This document shows positions 53,623 to 64,000 of a stretch of DNA of 64,000 nt, piece after piece. The notes under the pieces were generated by a model, which was given only the letters and a program-made list of their open reading frames with translations, was not told where the DNA came from and did not search any database. The translations under genes and the position numbers were made by a program. The stretch is from CAWAMD01 sp963783045 (GTDB lineage: Bacteria; Actinomycetota; Nitriliruptoria; Nitriliruptorales; Nitriliruptoraceae), in contig CAWAMD010000005.1 of NCBI GenBank assembly GCA_963783045.1, positions 682,001 to 746,000 on the forward strand, written 5' to 3'. The stretch's first letter is position 1. Each line of letters opens with the position of its first letter.

Positions 53623-55583
53623 GTGTCGGACTCCCGGGAGGTCGACGGGGTGGCCGTCGGGTGGTCACCGTCGTCGTGCAGGTGCTCGTGCACGGCGGTG
53701 GCGATGGTATGGGAGATGCCTTCCACCTCCATCAGATCCTCCACGGACGCCTGCTTGAGCGCCTTGACGCTCCCGAACGCTCGCAGCAGGCGCTTGCGTC
53801 GGGTCGGTCCGATCCCGGGGATGTCGTCGAGTGCCGAGCGGACGCTGCGTCCGCGACGCTGCCGCTGGTAGGTGATGGCGAAGCGGTGCGCCTCGTCGCG
53901 GATCCGCTGGACGAGGTAGAGCGCGTCGGAGCCACGCGGCAGCACGACGGGCCGCGACCTCTCGGGCAGCCACAGCTCCTCGAACTTCTTTGCGAGCGCG
54001 ACGAAGCCCACGTCCTCGGCGAGGGGGCCGTGCTCGGCTTCGAGCCCGCGCACGCCCTCGAGCGCCGCACCGAGCTGCCCCCGGCCGCCGTCGATGATGA
54101 CGAGATTGGGCGGGTAGGAGAACTTGCGTGGTCGCCCCTCCTCGTCCAGCAGGCGACCGTTCTCCTCGACGAGTCGCCGGAAGCGACGGGTGATGACCTC
54201 CCGCATGGCGGCGAAGTCGTCGTTGCGGTCCATGGACAGCTTGAAGCGGCGGTAGTCCGCCTTCTTCGGCAGCCCGTCCTCGAAGACGACCATCGAGGCG
54301 ACCACCTCCGTCCCGCCGAGGTGCGAGATGTCGTAGCACTCGACGCGCAGTGGCGCCTCGTCGAGGTCGAGGGCGTCCTGGAGCTGCTTGAGCGCCTGCG
54401 TGCGGGCGTTGAAGTCGCTCGCCCGCTTCAGCCGGTGGCGCTGGAAGGCCTCGCGGGCGTTGCCGGCCACGGTCTGCAGGAAGTCGGCGCGGTCCCCGCG
54501 CTGGGGCACGTGGAAACGCACCCGCTGGATCGGCCGTCCCGGTCCGTGCCGGTGCTCGCGCCGGAGGTCGGCCAGCAGCGTCTCGAGGGCGTCGCAGTCG
54601 TCGGGCTCCTCGGGCACGAGGACGAGCGGCGGCACGTCGTCCTCCCGCTCGGCGTAGAGCTGGAGGACGAAGGAGGTGAGCAGCTCCGCGGTCGACAGCG
54701 GCTCCACCTTGTCGACGGTCCAGCCCTTGCGGCCGACGAGCCGACCGCGCCGGACGAAGAAGGCCTGCACGGCAGCCTCGAGCTCGTCCTCGTGGACCGC
54801 GATGGCGTCGAAGTCCTCGGCCTTCGCGGACACCATCTGCTGCTTCTCGAGGGCCGTGCGGGCCGCGAACAGCTGATCGCGCAGCCGTGCTGCGGACTCG
54901 TAGTTCAGGGTGGCCGCCGCCTCGCGCATCTCCTCCTCGAGCCGCTCGAGGACCGGCCCGGTGTCACCGTCGAGGAAGTCCGCGAGTCCGTCGACCAGCG
55001 CCCGGTGCTCGTCGACGGAGACGTGGCCGACGCACGGGGCTGCACAGCGCCCGATGTGGTAGTAGAGGCAGGGTCGCCCCGTCCGTTCCGCCCGGTCGTA
55101 GACGCCCTGCGAGCAGGTGCGCACCGGGAACGTGCGCAGCAGCAGGTCGAGGGTCTCGCGGATCGCATAGGCGTGGGCGTAGGGACCGAACCGGCGATCC
55201 CCCTTCGCGACGGTCCCCCGCTTCACCCGGGCCCGCGGCACCTCCTCCGAGGTCGTGAGCACCAGGTACGGGTACGACTTGTCGTCCCGGTACCGCACGT
55301 TGTAGCGCGGGCGGTGGCGCTGGATGAGCGTGTACTCGAGGTGGAGCGCCTCGACCTCGTTGTCGACGACGATCCACTCGACCGACCGTGCGGCTTCGAG
55401 CATCGCCTGGGTCCGCGGAGCGATGAGGTGCCAGGCCTGGAAGTAGCTCGCCAGCCGGCTCCGGAGCGACTTCGCCTTGCCGACGTAGACCACCCGGCCG
55501 TGGCGGTCCTTGAACTGGTAGCAGCCCGGGGCGTCCGGGATCGTGCCGGTGGCGGGGCGGAAGTCGAGCGCGGGGTTTCTCAC
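53619..55583 (-). CDS. uvrC: Excinuclease ABC subunit C
   Basis: UvrC makes both incisions in nucleotide excision repair. GIY-YIG domain: PGCYQFKDRHGRVVYVGKAKSLRSRL; Cys-rich segment CLYYHIGRCAAPC; UVR motif YESAARLRDQLFAARTALEKQQ; RNase H-like domain with ECYDISHLGG; tandem helix-hairpin-helix at the end. The GTG at 55583 is chosen because TACCGT lies seven bases upstream, indicating a leaderless mRNA; another GTG at 55592 is possible. 654 residues. Confidence 0.95.
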   Translation of the reverse strand: MRNPALDFRPATGTIPDAPGCYQFKDRHGRVVYVGKAKSLRSRLASYFQAWHLIAPRTQAMLEAARSVEWIVVDNEVEALHLEYTLIQRHRPRYNVRYRDDKSYPYLVLTTSEEVPRARVKRGTVAKGDRRFGPYAHAYAIRETLDLLLRTFPVRTCSQGVYDRAERTGRPCLYYHIGRCAAPCVGHVSVDEHRALVDGLADFLDGDTGPVLERLEEEMREAAATLNYESAARLRDQLFAARTALEKQQMVSAKAEDFDAIAVHEDELEAAVQAFFVRRGRLVGRKGWTVDKVEPLSTAELLTSFVLQLYAEREDDVPPLVLVPEEPDDCDALETLLADLRREHRHGPGRPIQRVRFHVPQRGDRADFLQTVAGNAREAFQRHRLKRASDFNARTQALKQLQDALDLDEAPLRVECYDISHLGGTEVVASMVVFEDGLPKKADYRRFKLSMDRNDDFAAMREVITRRFRRLVEENGRLLDEEGRPRKFSYPPNLVIIDGGRGQLGAALEGVRGLEAEHGPLAEDVGFVALAKKFEELWLPERSRPVVLPRGSDALYLVQRIRDEAHRFAITYQRQRRGRSVRSALDDIPGIGPTRRKRLLRAFGSVKALKQASVEDLMEVEGISHTIATAVHEHLHDDGDHPTATPSTSRESDT

Positions 55584-55590
55584 GGCGAGC

Positions 55591-55596
55591 ACGGTA
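55591..55596 (-). promoter_or_regulatory. Putative -10 of a leaderless uvrC transcript
   Basis: TACCGT on the minus strand is followed by exactly seven bases and then the GTG at 55583. It would start the uvrC-rapZ-yvcK-whiA transcript at the initiation codon. Confidence 0.5.
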
Positions 55597-55620
55597 CCCC
55601 GCCCCGCAGTGCCGGCCGCC

Positions 55621-57589
55621 TCACGTGCGGCGGGTGGACCGCGGGTGGCGCCTGCCCCGCGAGCGCTGCAGCGGGACGCCGGCGAGGAGCAGCAGCAGGC
55701 CCAGCGCTGCCGCGCCGCCCCCGGTGTCGGGCAGCCGGTGGTCGGCGGCCTCGCCCGGCGCGGGAGCGACGTCGTCGCCGCCTTGTGGCTGGTCGTCCGC
55801 CCCGCCGGCCCCGCCCGATCGCGTGCTGCCGTCGTTCGGCACGCCCAGCTCCTCCTGCCCGAGGCGCGTCGGGTCGTCGGGCGGCGTACCGACGATGGCC
55901 TCAGCCGGGTCGAGGCGCCGGCCGCACTCGCCGCCGGGCGCACACTGCTGGAACCGGGTGATGCCTCCGAAGGTGCCGGTCCAGACCGCCTGGTCGGGGC
56001 CGACGGTCGTTGCCGCGTAGAAGGAGTTCTCGGTGGGGAAGGGAGCGCTGTCGACGGTGAAGGCGACCTCGCCGGTGTCCATGTCGATCGCCTCGAGCGT
56101 CCAGAACGTCGTTGCGCGCGCCGATGCCGTAGACGTACCCGGTCGCCGCCGACAGGGTCGGAATGCCGTTGGGGATCGCCACGTCGGGGTTCGACCATGC
56201 AACGTCGCACGTCCGGGTCGCGGGATCCCAGTCGAAGCGCTGGATACCGCGGGGTGCGTTGCCCGGGAGGCCGGAGAGCAGCTGGGAGTACGGGGCGAAC
56301 TGCGGTGGGAACCGGCCGGTCACCGGGTCGAGCTGCTGCAGGTTGTTCACGACGAACGCCGAGCGGCCACGGACGAGGACGGACTGCTCGGACAGCGACC
56401 GCTGGGCGTCCGGGTTCCCGAAGGTGACCGGGATCTCGCAGGCGATCCGCCGGTCGGCGCCGGGCCGGACGGGGGTCCAATCGTCGGGGATCGCGTCACG
56501 CCACAGGAGATCCAGGTGCATCAGGTCCTGCCCGTCGGTGATCACGACGAACCGGTCGTCGCCGGCGTCGGTCCCCATCAGGGTCGGCGTGGCCCCGGAG
56601 CCGGCGCCGAGCCGGCCACCACCCGACCCACCCGCGCCGGCGTAGGTGGCACGCCAGCCCTGCGTCAGGGCATGACCATCCCAGTCGATCCGGTACATGG
56701 CGTGGCTGGTGACGACGTAGATCCCGCCCTGCTCGTCGGCGGCGATGGAGTTCGACACGGTCTCGACCGCGCCGGCCGGGCCGCCGCTGCAGTCGGGCCC
56801 GTTGATCGAGTACACGACGAGGTTGTCGGCGGTCATGCGGTCCGGCTGGCGCGGGACTACACCGACCCGTCCCTGCTCCGTGGCGAAGGCGACCTGCCCG
56901 TCGTAGGTCATGGTGATCCCGACCATGCGGTCCTGGTCGCTGCAGAACGCCCCGTCGGGCAGCGAGAACCGGTGGAGCAGGGCGATCGGCGACTGGCGGA
57001 CGCCCGGCGTCGCATCGCCGAACACGTCGAGGCTGCGCTCACGACCCACGATCAGGTGGTTGTCCCGGTCGAGCACGTTGTAGGCGCCGGAGATCGAGGC
57101 CGACTGGGGAGCGGTGCCCTCCTCGAGCTGCGGGATGTAGTGGTCGATCATCGTGAACGTGTCGGGGTCGAACTTGAACACCTCACCCGTCGGGCCGACC
57201 GTCGACGCCCACACGACGGGGCCGCCGTCGGGGTACGGCGTGGAGAACGTCAGCACGATCGGCGCCGCCAGCAGCGAGTCGTGGTCGACGTTGACCTGCG
57301 CTGCCGGACCCGCCGGTCCGGGCAGCGGCGAGGAGGCCTGCGCGTAGCTGTTGCGGTGGCTCGCCGCCCAGGGCGACGGCGCCAGATGAGGGTTGCACGG
57401 GGGTTCGGCACCGTCGGGCGAGGCCGGGGTCGTGCAGGCGGCGCCGGCACCGGACGGATCTCCCCCGACCGACGCGCGGGGATCGGCGCTCGCGCGGCCT
57501 GGCGACGCCGCGAGCAGACCGGCGGCGAGCAGCACGGCGCTGACCGACGCCCAGGCGGTGCGGCATGGACGTCCGATGGGAAGAGACAT
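55621..57589 (-). pseudogene. LPDTG-anchored surface protein, frame broken by one base
   Basis: The N-terminal frame encodes a signal peptide (MSLPIGRPCRTAWASVSAVLLAAGLLAA) and a long beta-propeller-like domain with repeats such as GEVFKFDPDTFTMID, NSIAADEQGGIYVVT and IQRFDWDPATRTCDV. Near 56105-56120, after GYVYGIGAR, one extra base shifts the frame; the other continues TTFWTLEAIDMDTGEVAFTVDSAPF and ends with LPDTG, a hydrophobic helix and a basic tail, a sortase anchor. The 1,969-bp span is one above a multiple of three. Function unknown; no sortase gene is seen in the window. Confidence 0.82.
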
Positions 57590-57782
57590 GAGCAGCTCGC
57601 GGGTCGCAGGACGGGGCCTCGACGAGCGCTGTTCGCGATCGGGCCACCGGACTCCTGCCGCCCCCGGGACATGCGGGTCACCGTCTCCCTGGACGACGGG
57701 GTCGCTTTGCGGAGTTGCTCCTCAACGACCTCGGAGCCGAGGCGTCGTCATCGTCGGTCGCGCACCGCCGGTCACGACCTCT

Positions 57783-57788
57783 TAGCCT
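57783..57788 (+). promoter_or_regulatory. Putative -10 of a leaderless mscS transcript
   Basis: TAGCCT is followed by exactly seven bases and then ATG at 57796. No Shine-Dalgarno precedes this ATG. Confidence 0.5.
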
Positions 57789-57795
57789 GCGCCCC

Positions 57796-58926
57796 ATGAA
57801 TGCTCCCTGGCTCCTGGCCGCACAGGCCGCCTCCGAACCCTGCGGCCCCGCCGACGACCTCAACAGCCTTTGCCGGTTCGTGCGCCGCGTGACCCACAAC
57901 GACGGGCTCGCCGCCTTCGTGCGCATCGCCTCGGACTGGCTGACCGCGATCCTCGTGATCGTGGTCGCCTACGTCCTCTACCGGCTCCTGCGGGTCGCCG
58001 TCAGCCGGTTCGTCGTCCGCATGGAGCGGGAGATCAGCCACCGCGTCTCGCAGGCCCACGAGCGCGGGGCGCTGCAGGCCGGGCCCCGGCGGGTCCAAAC
58101 CCGTCGGCTCCAGCGCCTGCACGCCATCGCCGGCGCCCTGCACAGCGGCATCGGCGTGGTCGTCTGGCTGGTCGCCACGCTCATCGTCCTCAACGTGCTC
58201 GGCGTCAACCTCGGACCGGTGCTGGCCGGGGCGGGGCTCGCCGGGCTCGTCATCGGGTTCGGTGCCCAGAACGTCATCCGTGACTGGCTCGCCGGCTTCT
58301 TCATGCTGCTCGAGGACCAGTACGGCGTCGGCGACTGGATCCAGATCGAGGACGCCGTCGGCGAGGTCGAGCAGGTCGGGCTCCGGGTCACCCGCATCCG
58401 CGACATCAACGGCACGGTCTGGCACGTCCCGAACGGGCTCGTCGAGCGCGTCGGCAACCTGTCACAGCGGTGGGCGCAGGCCACGCTCGACGTACCGGTC
58501 GCCCTGGACACCGATGTGATGAAGGCGAAGCAGGTCATCCTCGAGGTCGCGAACGAGCTGGCGTCCGACCCCGGCTGGGCGGAGGACATCATCGCGCCGC
58601 CCGAGCTCTGGGGACTGCAGACATGGGGACCCGAGGGGATGACGATCCGCATCGCCATCCCCACCCGACCGCTGCGCAACTGGGATGTGAACCGGCAGCT
58701 CCGCGAGCGTCTGAAGCTGCGCTTCGAGGCGGAGGGCATCCGCATGCCGGTGACCCAGTACGAGATCGGGGCGCAGCGCTGGGGCGAGCCGATCCGGCAC
58801 ACCGGGGTGGCGCCCACCCGCCGGCGTCCGCCGGCGACGTCCGAGGAGCTCGCGGCCTCCGAGCGGAGCCCCGACGAGACGACCGAGATCCGCATCGACC
58901 GCGGTCCGGCCCCTCGCCCCGACTAG
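57796..58926 (+). CDS. MscS family small-conductance mechanosensitive channel
   Basis: The 376-residue channel has three hydrophobic helices, the pore-lining segment VLAGAGLAGLVIGFGAQNVIRDWLAGFFMLLEDQYGVGDWIQI typical of MscS, and a soluble C-terminal beta/vestibule domain ending in a charged tail. It relieves osmotic downshock by opening under membrane tension. The ATG at 57796 fits a leaderless mRNA. It diverges from the LPDTG gene and converges on uvrA. Confidence 0.93.
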   Translation: MNAPWLLAAQAASEPCGPADDLNSLCRFVRRVTHNDGLAAFVRIASDWLTAILVIVVAYVLYRLLRVAVSRFVVRMEREISHRVSQAHERGALQAGPRRVQTRRLQRLHAIAGALHSGIGVVVWLVATLIVLNVLGVNLGPVLAGAGLAGLVIGFGAQNVIRDWLAGFFMLLEDQYGVGDWIQIEDAVGEVEQVGLRVTRIRDINGTVWHVPNGLVERVGNLSQRWAQATLDVPVALDTDVMKAKQVILEVANELASDPGWAEDIIAPPELWGLQTWGPEGMTIRIAIPTRPLRNWDVNRQLRERLKLRFEAEGIRMPVTQYEIGAQRWGEPIRHTGVAPTRRRPPATSEELAASERSPDETTEIRIDRGPAPRPD

Positions 58927-58947
58927 CCCGCCCGCCCCGCGCGATAC

Positions 58948-58987
58948 GTGAACAATTCACCCGGGAGTTCCCGGGTGAATCGTTCAC
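58948..58987. terminator. Bidirectional terminator between mscS and uvrA
   Basis: A 19-bp stem with one mismatch and a 2-base loop (arms begin GTGAAC and end GTTCAC) sits between the convergent stops of mscS (58926) and uvrA (59006). Position and symmetry suit termination in both directions. Confidence 0.7.
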
Positions 58988-59005
58988 ACAATCCGCCGAC
59001 CGGGC

Positions 59006-61879
<2,874 letters not shown>

Positions 61880-62050
61880 TGATGGTGCCTCCACGGGATC
61901 GTGCGACGGCGCGCCGCACGACGGGTCGAGCCGGGGCTCGTGCGGATGTCCGAGCCGACCGGCTCGGTGCACGGGTTCGGTGCGCTGGTTTCAGCCGGTG
62001 GGCGCGGGCGTGACACGCGGAGCTCCGGCGCCGACCGAGCGTACCGACCG

Positions 62051-62056
62051 AGGATA
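62051..62056 (-). promoter_or_regulatory. Putative -10 of uvrA
   Basis: TATCCT on the minus strand lies just downstream of the LexA-type box, so repressor bound there would cover the -35 region. It implies a leader of about 165 bases before the GTG. Confidence 0.4.
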
Positions 62057-62076
62057 TCGCCGGCCGCCGGCCGTGC

Positions 62077-62090
62077 CGAACGCACGTTCG
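62077..62090 (-). promoter_or_regulatory. LexA (SOS) box upstream of uvrA
   Basis: The sequence CGAACGCACGTTCG has perfect CGAAC-N4-GTTCG symmetry, the core of the actinobacterial SOS box (TCGAAC-N4-GTTCGA). Flanking bases extend the match by one on one side. It lies between uvrA and the 3' end of the sheath gene, so uvrA is the natural target. Confidence 0.8.
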
Positions 62091-62114
62091 AACGAGCGGC
62101 GCCGGCGTGGCCTG

Positions 62115-63314
62115 TCACCCCTCTGGCTCGTCCCGGCCGGCGGCCCTCTGCGTGATCCGGATGATCACGAACTCGGCCGGCTTCAGCGGGGCGAAGGCGA
62201 CCTCGATGATCACCCGTCCCTCCTCGATGTCGGTGCGGGTCATCGTGTCCGCACCGCACCGGACGGCGTAGGCCTGCGGTGGGGTCCTTCCCTGCAGGGC
62301 GCCTCGCCGGAACAGGTCGTCCATGAACGCGGCGACGCTCCGGCGGACCGCGGCCCACAGCGGCTCGGCGTTCGGCTCGAAGACGACCCACCGGGTGCCG
62401 CGACGCAGGCTCTCCTCGATGTGCAGCGCCAGGCGGCGCACCGGTACGTAGCGCCACTCGCTGGCCGCCGCATCACCGCCCACGAGCGTGCGGGCCCCCC
62501 AGGCGACCGTCCCGTGCACGGGGAGCGTGCGCAGGGCGTTCAGCCCGAGCGGGTTGAGCAGGCCGCTCTCGGCGTCGGTGAGCGCGTATGTGAGCCCGGC
62601 CACCCCCGTCAGGGTGGCCTCGGTCCCGGCCGGCGCCTTCCAGACACCACGCCGCGCATCCGTGCGGGCGTAGAGCCCGGCGATCATCGGTGAGGCGGGC
62701 ACGCTCCGAGCCATCCCCTGGCCGGCGGGGTCGGCCACGAGCGGGCGCGGCCAGTAGGCAGCGGCGTTGGGGTGCCGGTCCGCGAGGTTCGTGATCCAGG
62801 CGATCGCCCGGGCGACGTCCGTGACATGGGCGGGCGGGTCGACGACGAGGAAGGCGCGCCGCTCCGCGCAGTAGGCGACGGCCTCGGCCAGCACGGCCGG
62901 GTCGTCGGAGCCGGGCGTGGCCGGATCCGACGACCCCGGCACGCTCAGCAGATCGAAGTGCTCGACCTCCTCGAGCGCGTACAGCCCCGTCCGCTCAGCA
63001 CGGTCGCCCCGGACGTCGTCGGCGTCCGGCGGGGTGGCGTCGCCGGGCGAGGTGCCGTGGGCGACCCGGACCGCCCAGACCACGTGGCCGCCGTTGACGA
63101 GGAACTGCTCGACCGCCGTGGCGAGCGGGCTGTCCGCCCCCGGGGCACCGAAGTGCCGCGCCACGTCGCCCACGCTGGTGACGCGCACGGCCTCGTTGAC
63201 GGGACCGTGCGGCGCGTAGGCGACGATCGCCGCGACCCCGGTGCTCGCGGCCTCGATGGCCGGCTCGCCGATCGGTTCGTCACCGACGACGACGTCGGGA
63301 CGGGTGATGTCCAT
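62115..63314 (-). CDS. Orphan contractile phage-tail sheath family protein
   Basis: The 399-residue protein has a sheath-like N-terminus (RPDVVVGDEPIGEPAIEAASTGVAAIVAYAPHGPVNEAVRVTSVGDVARHFG) and a clear C-terminal sheath domain (WRYVPVRRLALHIEESLRRGTRWVVFEPNAEPLWAAVRRSVAAFMDDLFRRGAL, EVAFAPLKPAEFVIIRI). Such proteins form the contractile sheath of phage tails and extracellular contractile injection systems. No tube, baseplate, spike or ATPase gene is next to it. ATG at 63314 with GGAG upstream. It is shorter than many phage sheaths, so only the core domains are present. Confidence 0.85.
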   Translation of the reverse strand: MDITRPDVVVGDEPIGEPAIEAASTGVAAIVAYAPHGPVNEAVRVTSVGDVARHFGAPGADSPLATAVEQFLVNGGHVVWAVRVAHGTSPGDATPPDADDVRGDRAERTGLYALEEVEHFDLLSVPGSSDPATPGSDDPAVLAEAVAYCAERRAFLVVDPPAHVTDVARAIAWITNLADRHPNAAAYWPRPLVADPAGQGMARSVPASPMIAGLYARTDARRGVWKAPAGTEATLTGVAGLTYALTDAESGLLNPLGLNALRTLPVHGTVAWGARTLVGGDAAASEWRYVPVRRLALHIEESLRRGTRWVVFEPNAEPLWAAVRRSVAAFMDDLFRRGALQGRTPPQAYAVRCGADTMTRTDIEEGRVIIEVAFAPLKPAEFVIIRITQRAAGRDEPEG

Positions 63315-63447
63315 GACGGCCGCTCCCTGCCCCTGCGCCGCGCCGCCGTGGCGGGCCGAGAACATCCTGCCGCACGCCGGGCCTCCGCGGAAGCGCCCCG
63401 GGTCGACGTTCGGGAGCGCCCGGCCGTCCCACCGCGGGGCGGCCACG

Positions 63448-63453
63448 TAGCCT
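63448..63453 (+). promoter_or_regulatory. Putative -10 of the D-lactate dehydrogenase gene
   Basis: TAGCCT lies 33 bases before the ATG at 63486, with GAGGAGG in between. No convincing -35 is visible. Confidence 0.35.
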
Positions 63454-63485
63454 CGCCCCGTCCCCGGGGAACGAGGAGGCGCCCG

Positions 63486-64000
63486 ATGCGGGTGGCGATG
63501 TTCAGCACGAAGTCCTACGACCAGCGGTTCTTCGACGCCGCGAACGAGCAGCACGATCACGAGCTGAGCTATCTCGAGTCGCGCCTGACCCCTGCGACCG
63601 CCTCCCTGGCCGACGGCTTCGACGCCGTCTGCCTGTTCGTCAACGACCAGTGTGGTCGGGAGGTCCTCGAGCGGTTGCACGCCGGCGGTGTTCGCCACGT
63701 GGCGCTGCGGTCCGCCGGCTTCAACCACGTCGATCTGGCGACGGCCGCGCGGCTCGACATGACCGTGTCGCGGGTCCCCGCCTACTCCCCCTATGCGGTG
63801 GCGGAGCACACCGTCGCACTGATGCTGGCGGTCGAGCGGCGGCTGCACCGCGCCTACAACCGGGTCCGCGAAGGGCAACTTCTCCCTCGAGGGGCTGCTC
63901 GGCTTCGACCTGCGCAACCGGCGGGTCGGCATCATCGGGACGGGCAAGATCGGCATGATCGTCGCCCGGATCCTGCGAGGCTTCGGCTGCTCGCTGCGTG
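63486..64000 (+). CDS. ldhA: D-lactate dehydrogenase (2-hydroxyacid dehydrogenase), partial and frameshifted
   Basis: The start MRVAMFSTKSYDQRFFDAANE and ATAARLDMTVSRVPAYSPYAVAEHTVALMLAVERRLHRAYNRVREG match NAD-dependent D-lactate dehydrogenases. At 63867-63875 a GGG where GG is expected shifts the frame; the other frame continues NFSLEGLLGFDLRNRRVGIIGTGKIGMIVARILRGFG, including the GTGKIG cofactor loop. The right edge of the window cuts the gene. AGGAGG lies six bases before the ATG. Confidence 0.88.
   Translation, partial: MRVAMFSTKSYDQRFFDAANEQHDHELSYLESRLTPATASLADGFDAVCLFVNDQCGREVLERLHAGGVRHVALRSAGFNHVDLATAARLDMTVSRVPAYSPYAVAEHTVALMLAVERRLHRAYNRVREGQLLPRGAARLRPAQPAGRHHRDGQDRHDRRPDPARLRLLAA

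Noticed and set aside
62115..63314. Prophage or complete injection-system cluster
   Set aside because: Only the sheath gene is phage-like; neighbouring genes are uvrA and ldhA, and no integrase, att site or structural gene is visible.

Overview
The window is a very GC-rich bacterial chromosome segment. It carries housekeeping genes typical of Actinomycetota: mihF-gmk-rpoZ-coaBC-metK-priA-def-fmt-rsmB-rpe-rib, and uvrC-rapZ-yvcK-whiA-gap-pgk. Many genes start with GTG, and neighbours often overlap as GTGA or ATGA. Several mRNAs look leaderless. The cell wall-binding type 2 repeats, the LPXTG anchor, WhiA and MihF fit a deep-branching actinobacterium, perhaps Nitriliruptoria-like; that placement is inference. 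No plasmid, IS element or prophage block is visible, so this reads as core chromosome with small accessory patches.

Layout. (1) 1-12.9 kb, minus strand: a long translation, nucleotide and cofactor supercluster running mihF, gmk, rpoZ, coaBC, metK, priA, def, fmt, rsmB, rpe, a receiver-GGDEF protein, ribD, ribE and ribBA (cut by the window edge). A tandem repeat forming overlapping mini-ORFs precedes metK. (2) 13-19 kb: menB, pyrE, a ProA-like dehydrogenase, a receiver-PAS-histidine kinase and a YbhN-like membrane protein. (3) 19-31 kb, accessory: a secreted ScyD-like protein with wall-binding repeats, a MmgE/PrpD protein, a Baeyer-Villiger-type monooxygenase, a hydrolase-TetR operon behind a perfect 26-bp palindrome, a GNAT fusion, a DinB protein, a crotonase and a secreted GH5 endoglycoceramidase-like enzyme. 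(4) 31-41 kb: a small membrane protein, a large LuxR-type ATPase regulator, tRNA-Leu(GAG), two orphan oligopeptide-binding lipoproteins, secG and a BlaI/M56 pair. (5) 41-50.7 kb: tpiA, a complete dppABCDF importer, and gap-pgk. (6) 50.7-64 kb: whiA-yvcK-rapZ-uvrC, an LPDTG-anchored surface protein, mscS, uvrA behind a LexA box, an orphan contractile tail sheath protein, and the start of a D-lactate dehydrogenase gene.

How the genes relate. The glycolytic set gap-pgk-tpiA and secG, often contiguous in actinobacteria, is split here by the peptide importer and the BlaI/M56 block. Envelope functions recur through the window: surface proteins, SBPs, MscS, YbhN and SecG.

Quality caveat. Six genes (rsmB, GH5, blaI, dppA, the LPDTG protein and ldhA) have a reading frame broken or misrouted, and in every case removal of one base restores the expected protein. 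This uniform +1 pattern, including in a conserved gene such as rsmB, points to sequence or assembly error rather than six independent pseudogenes.
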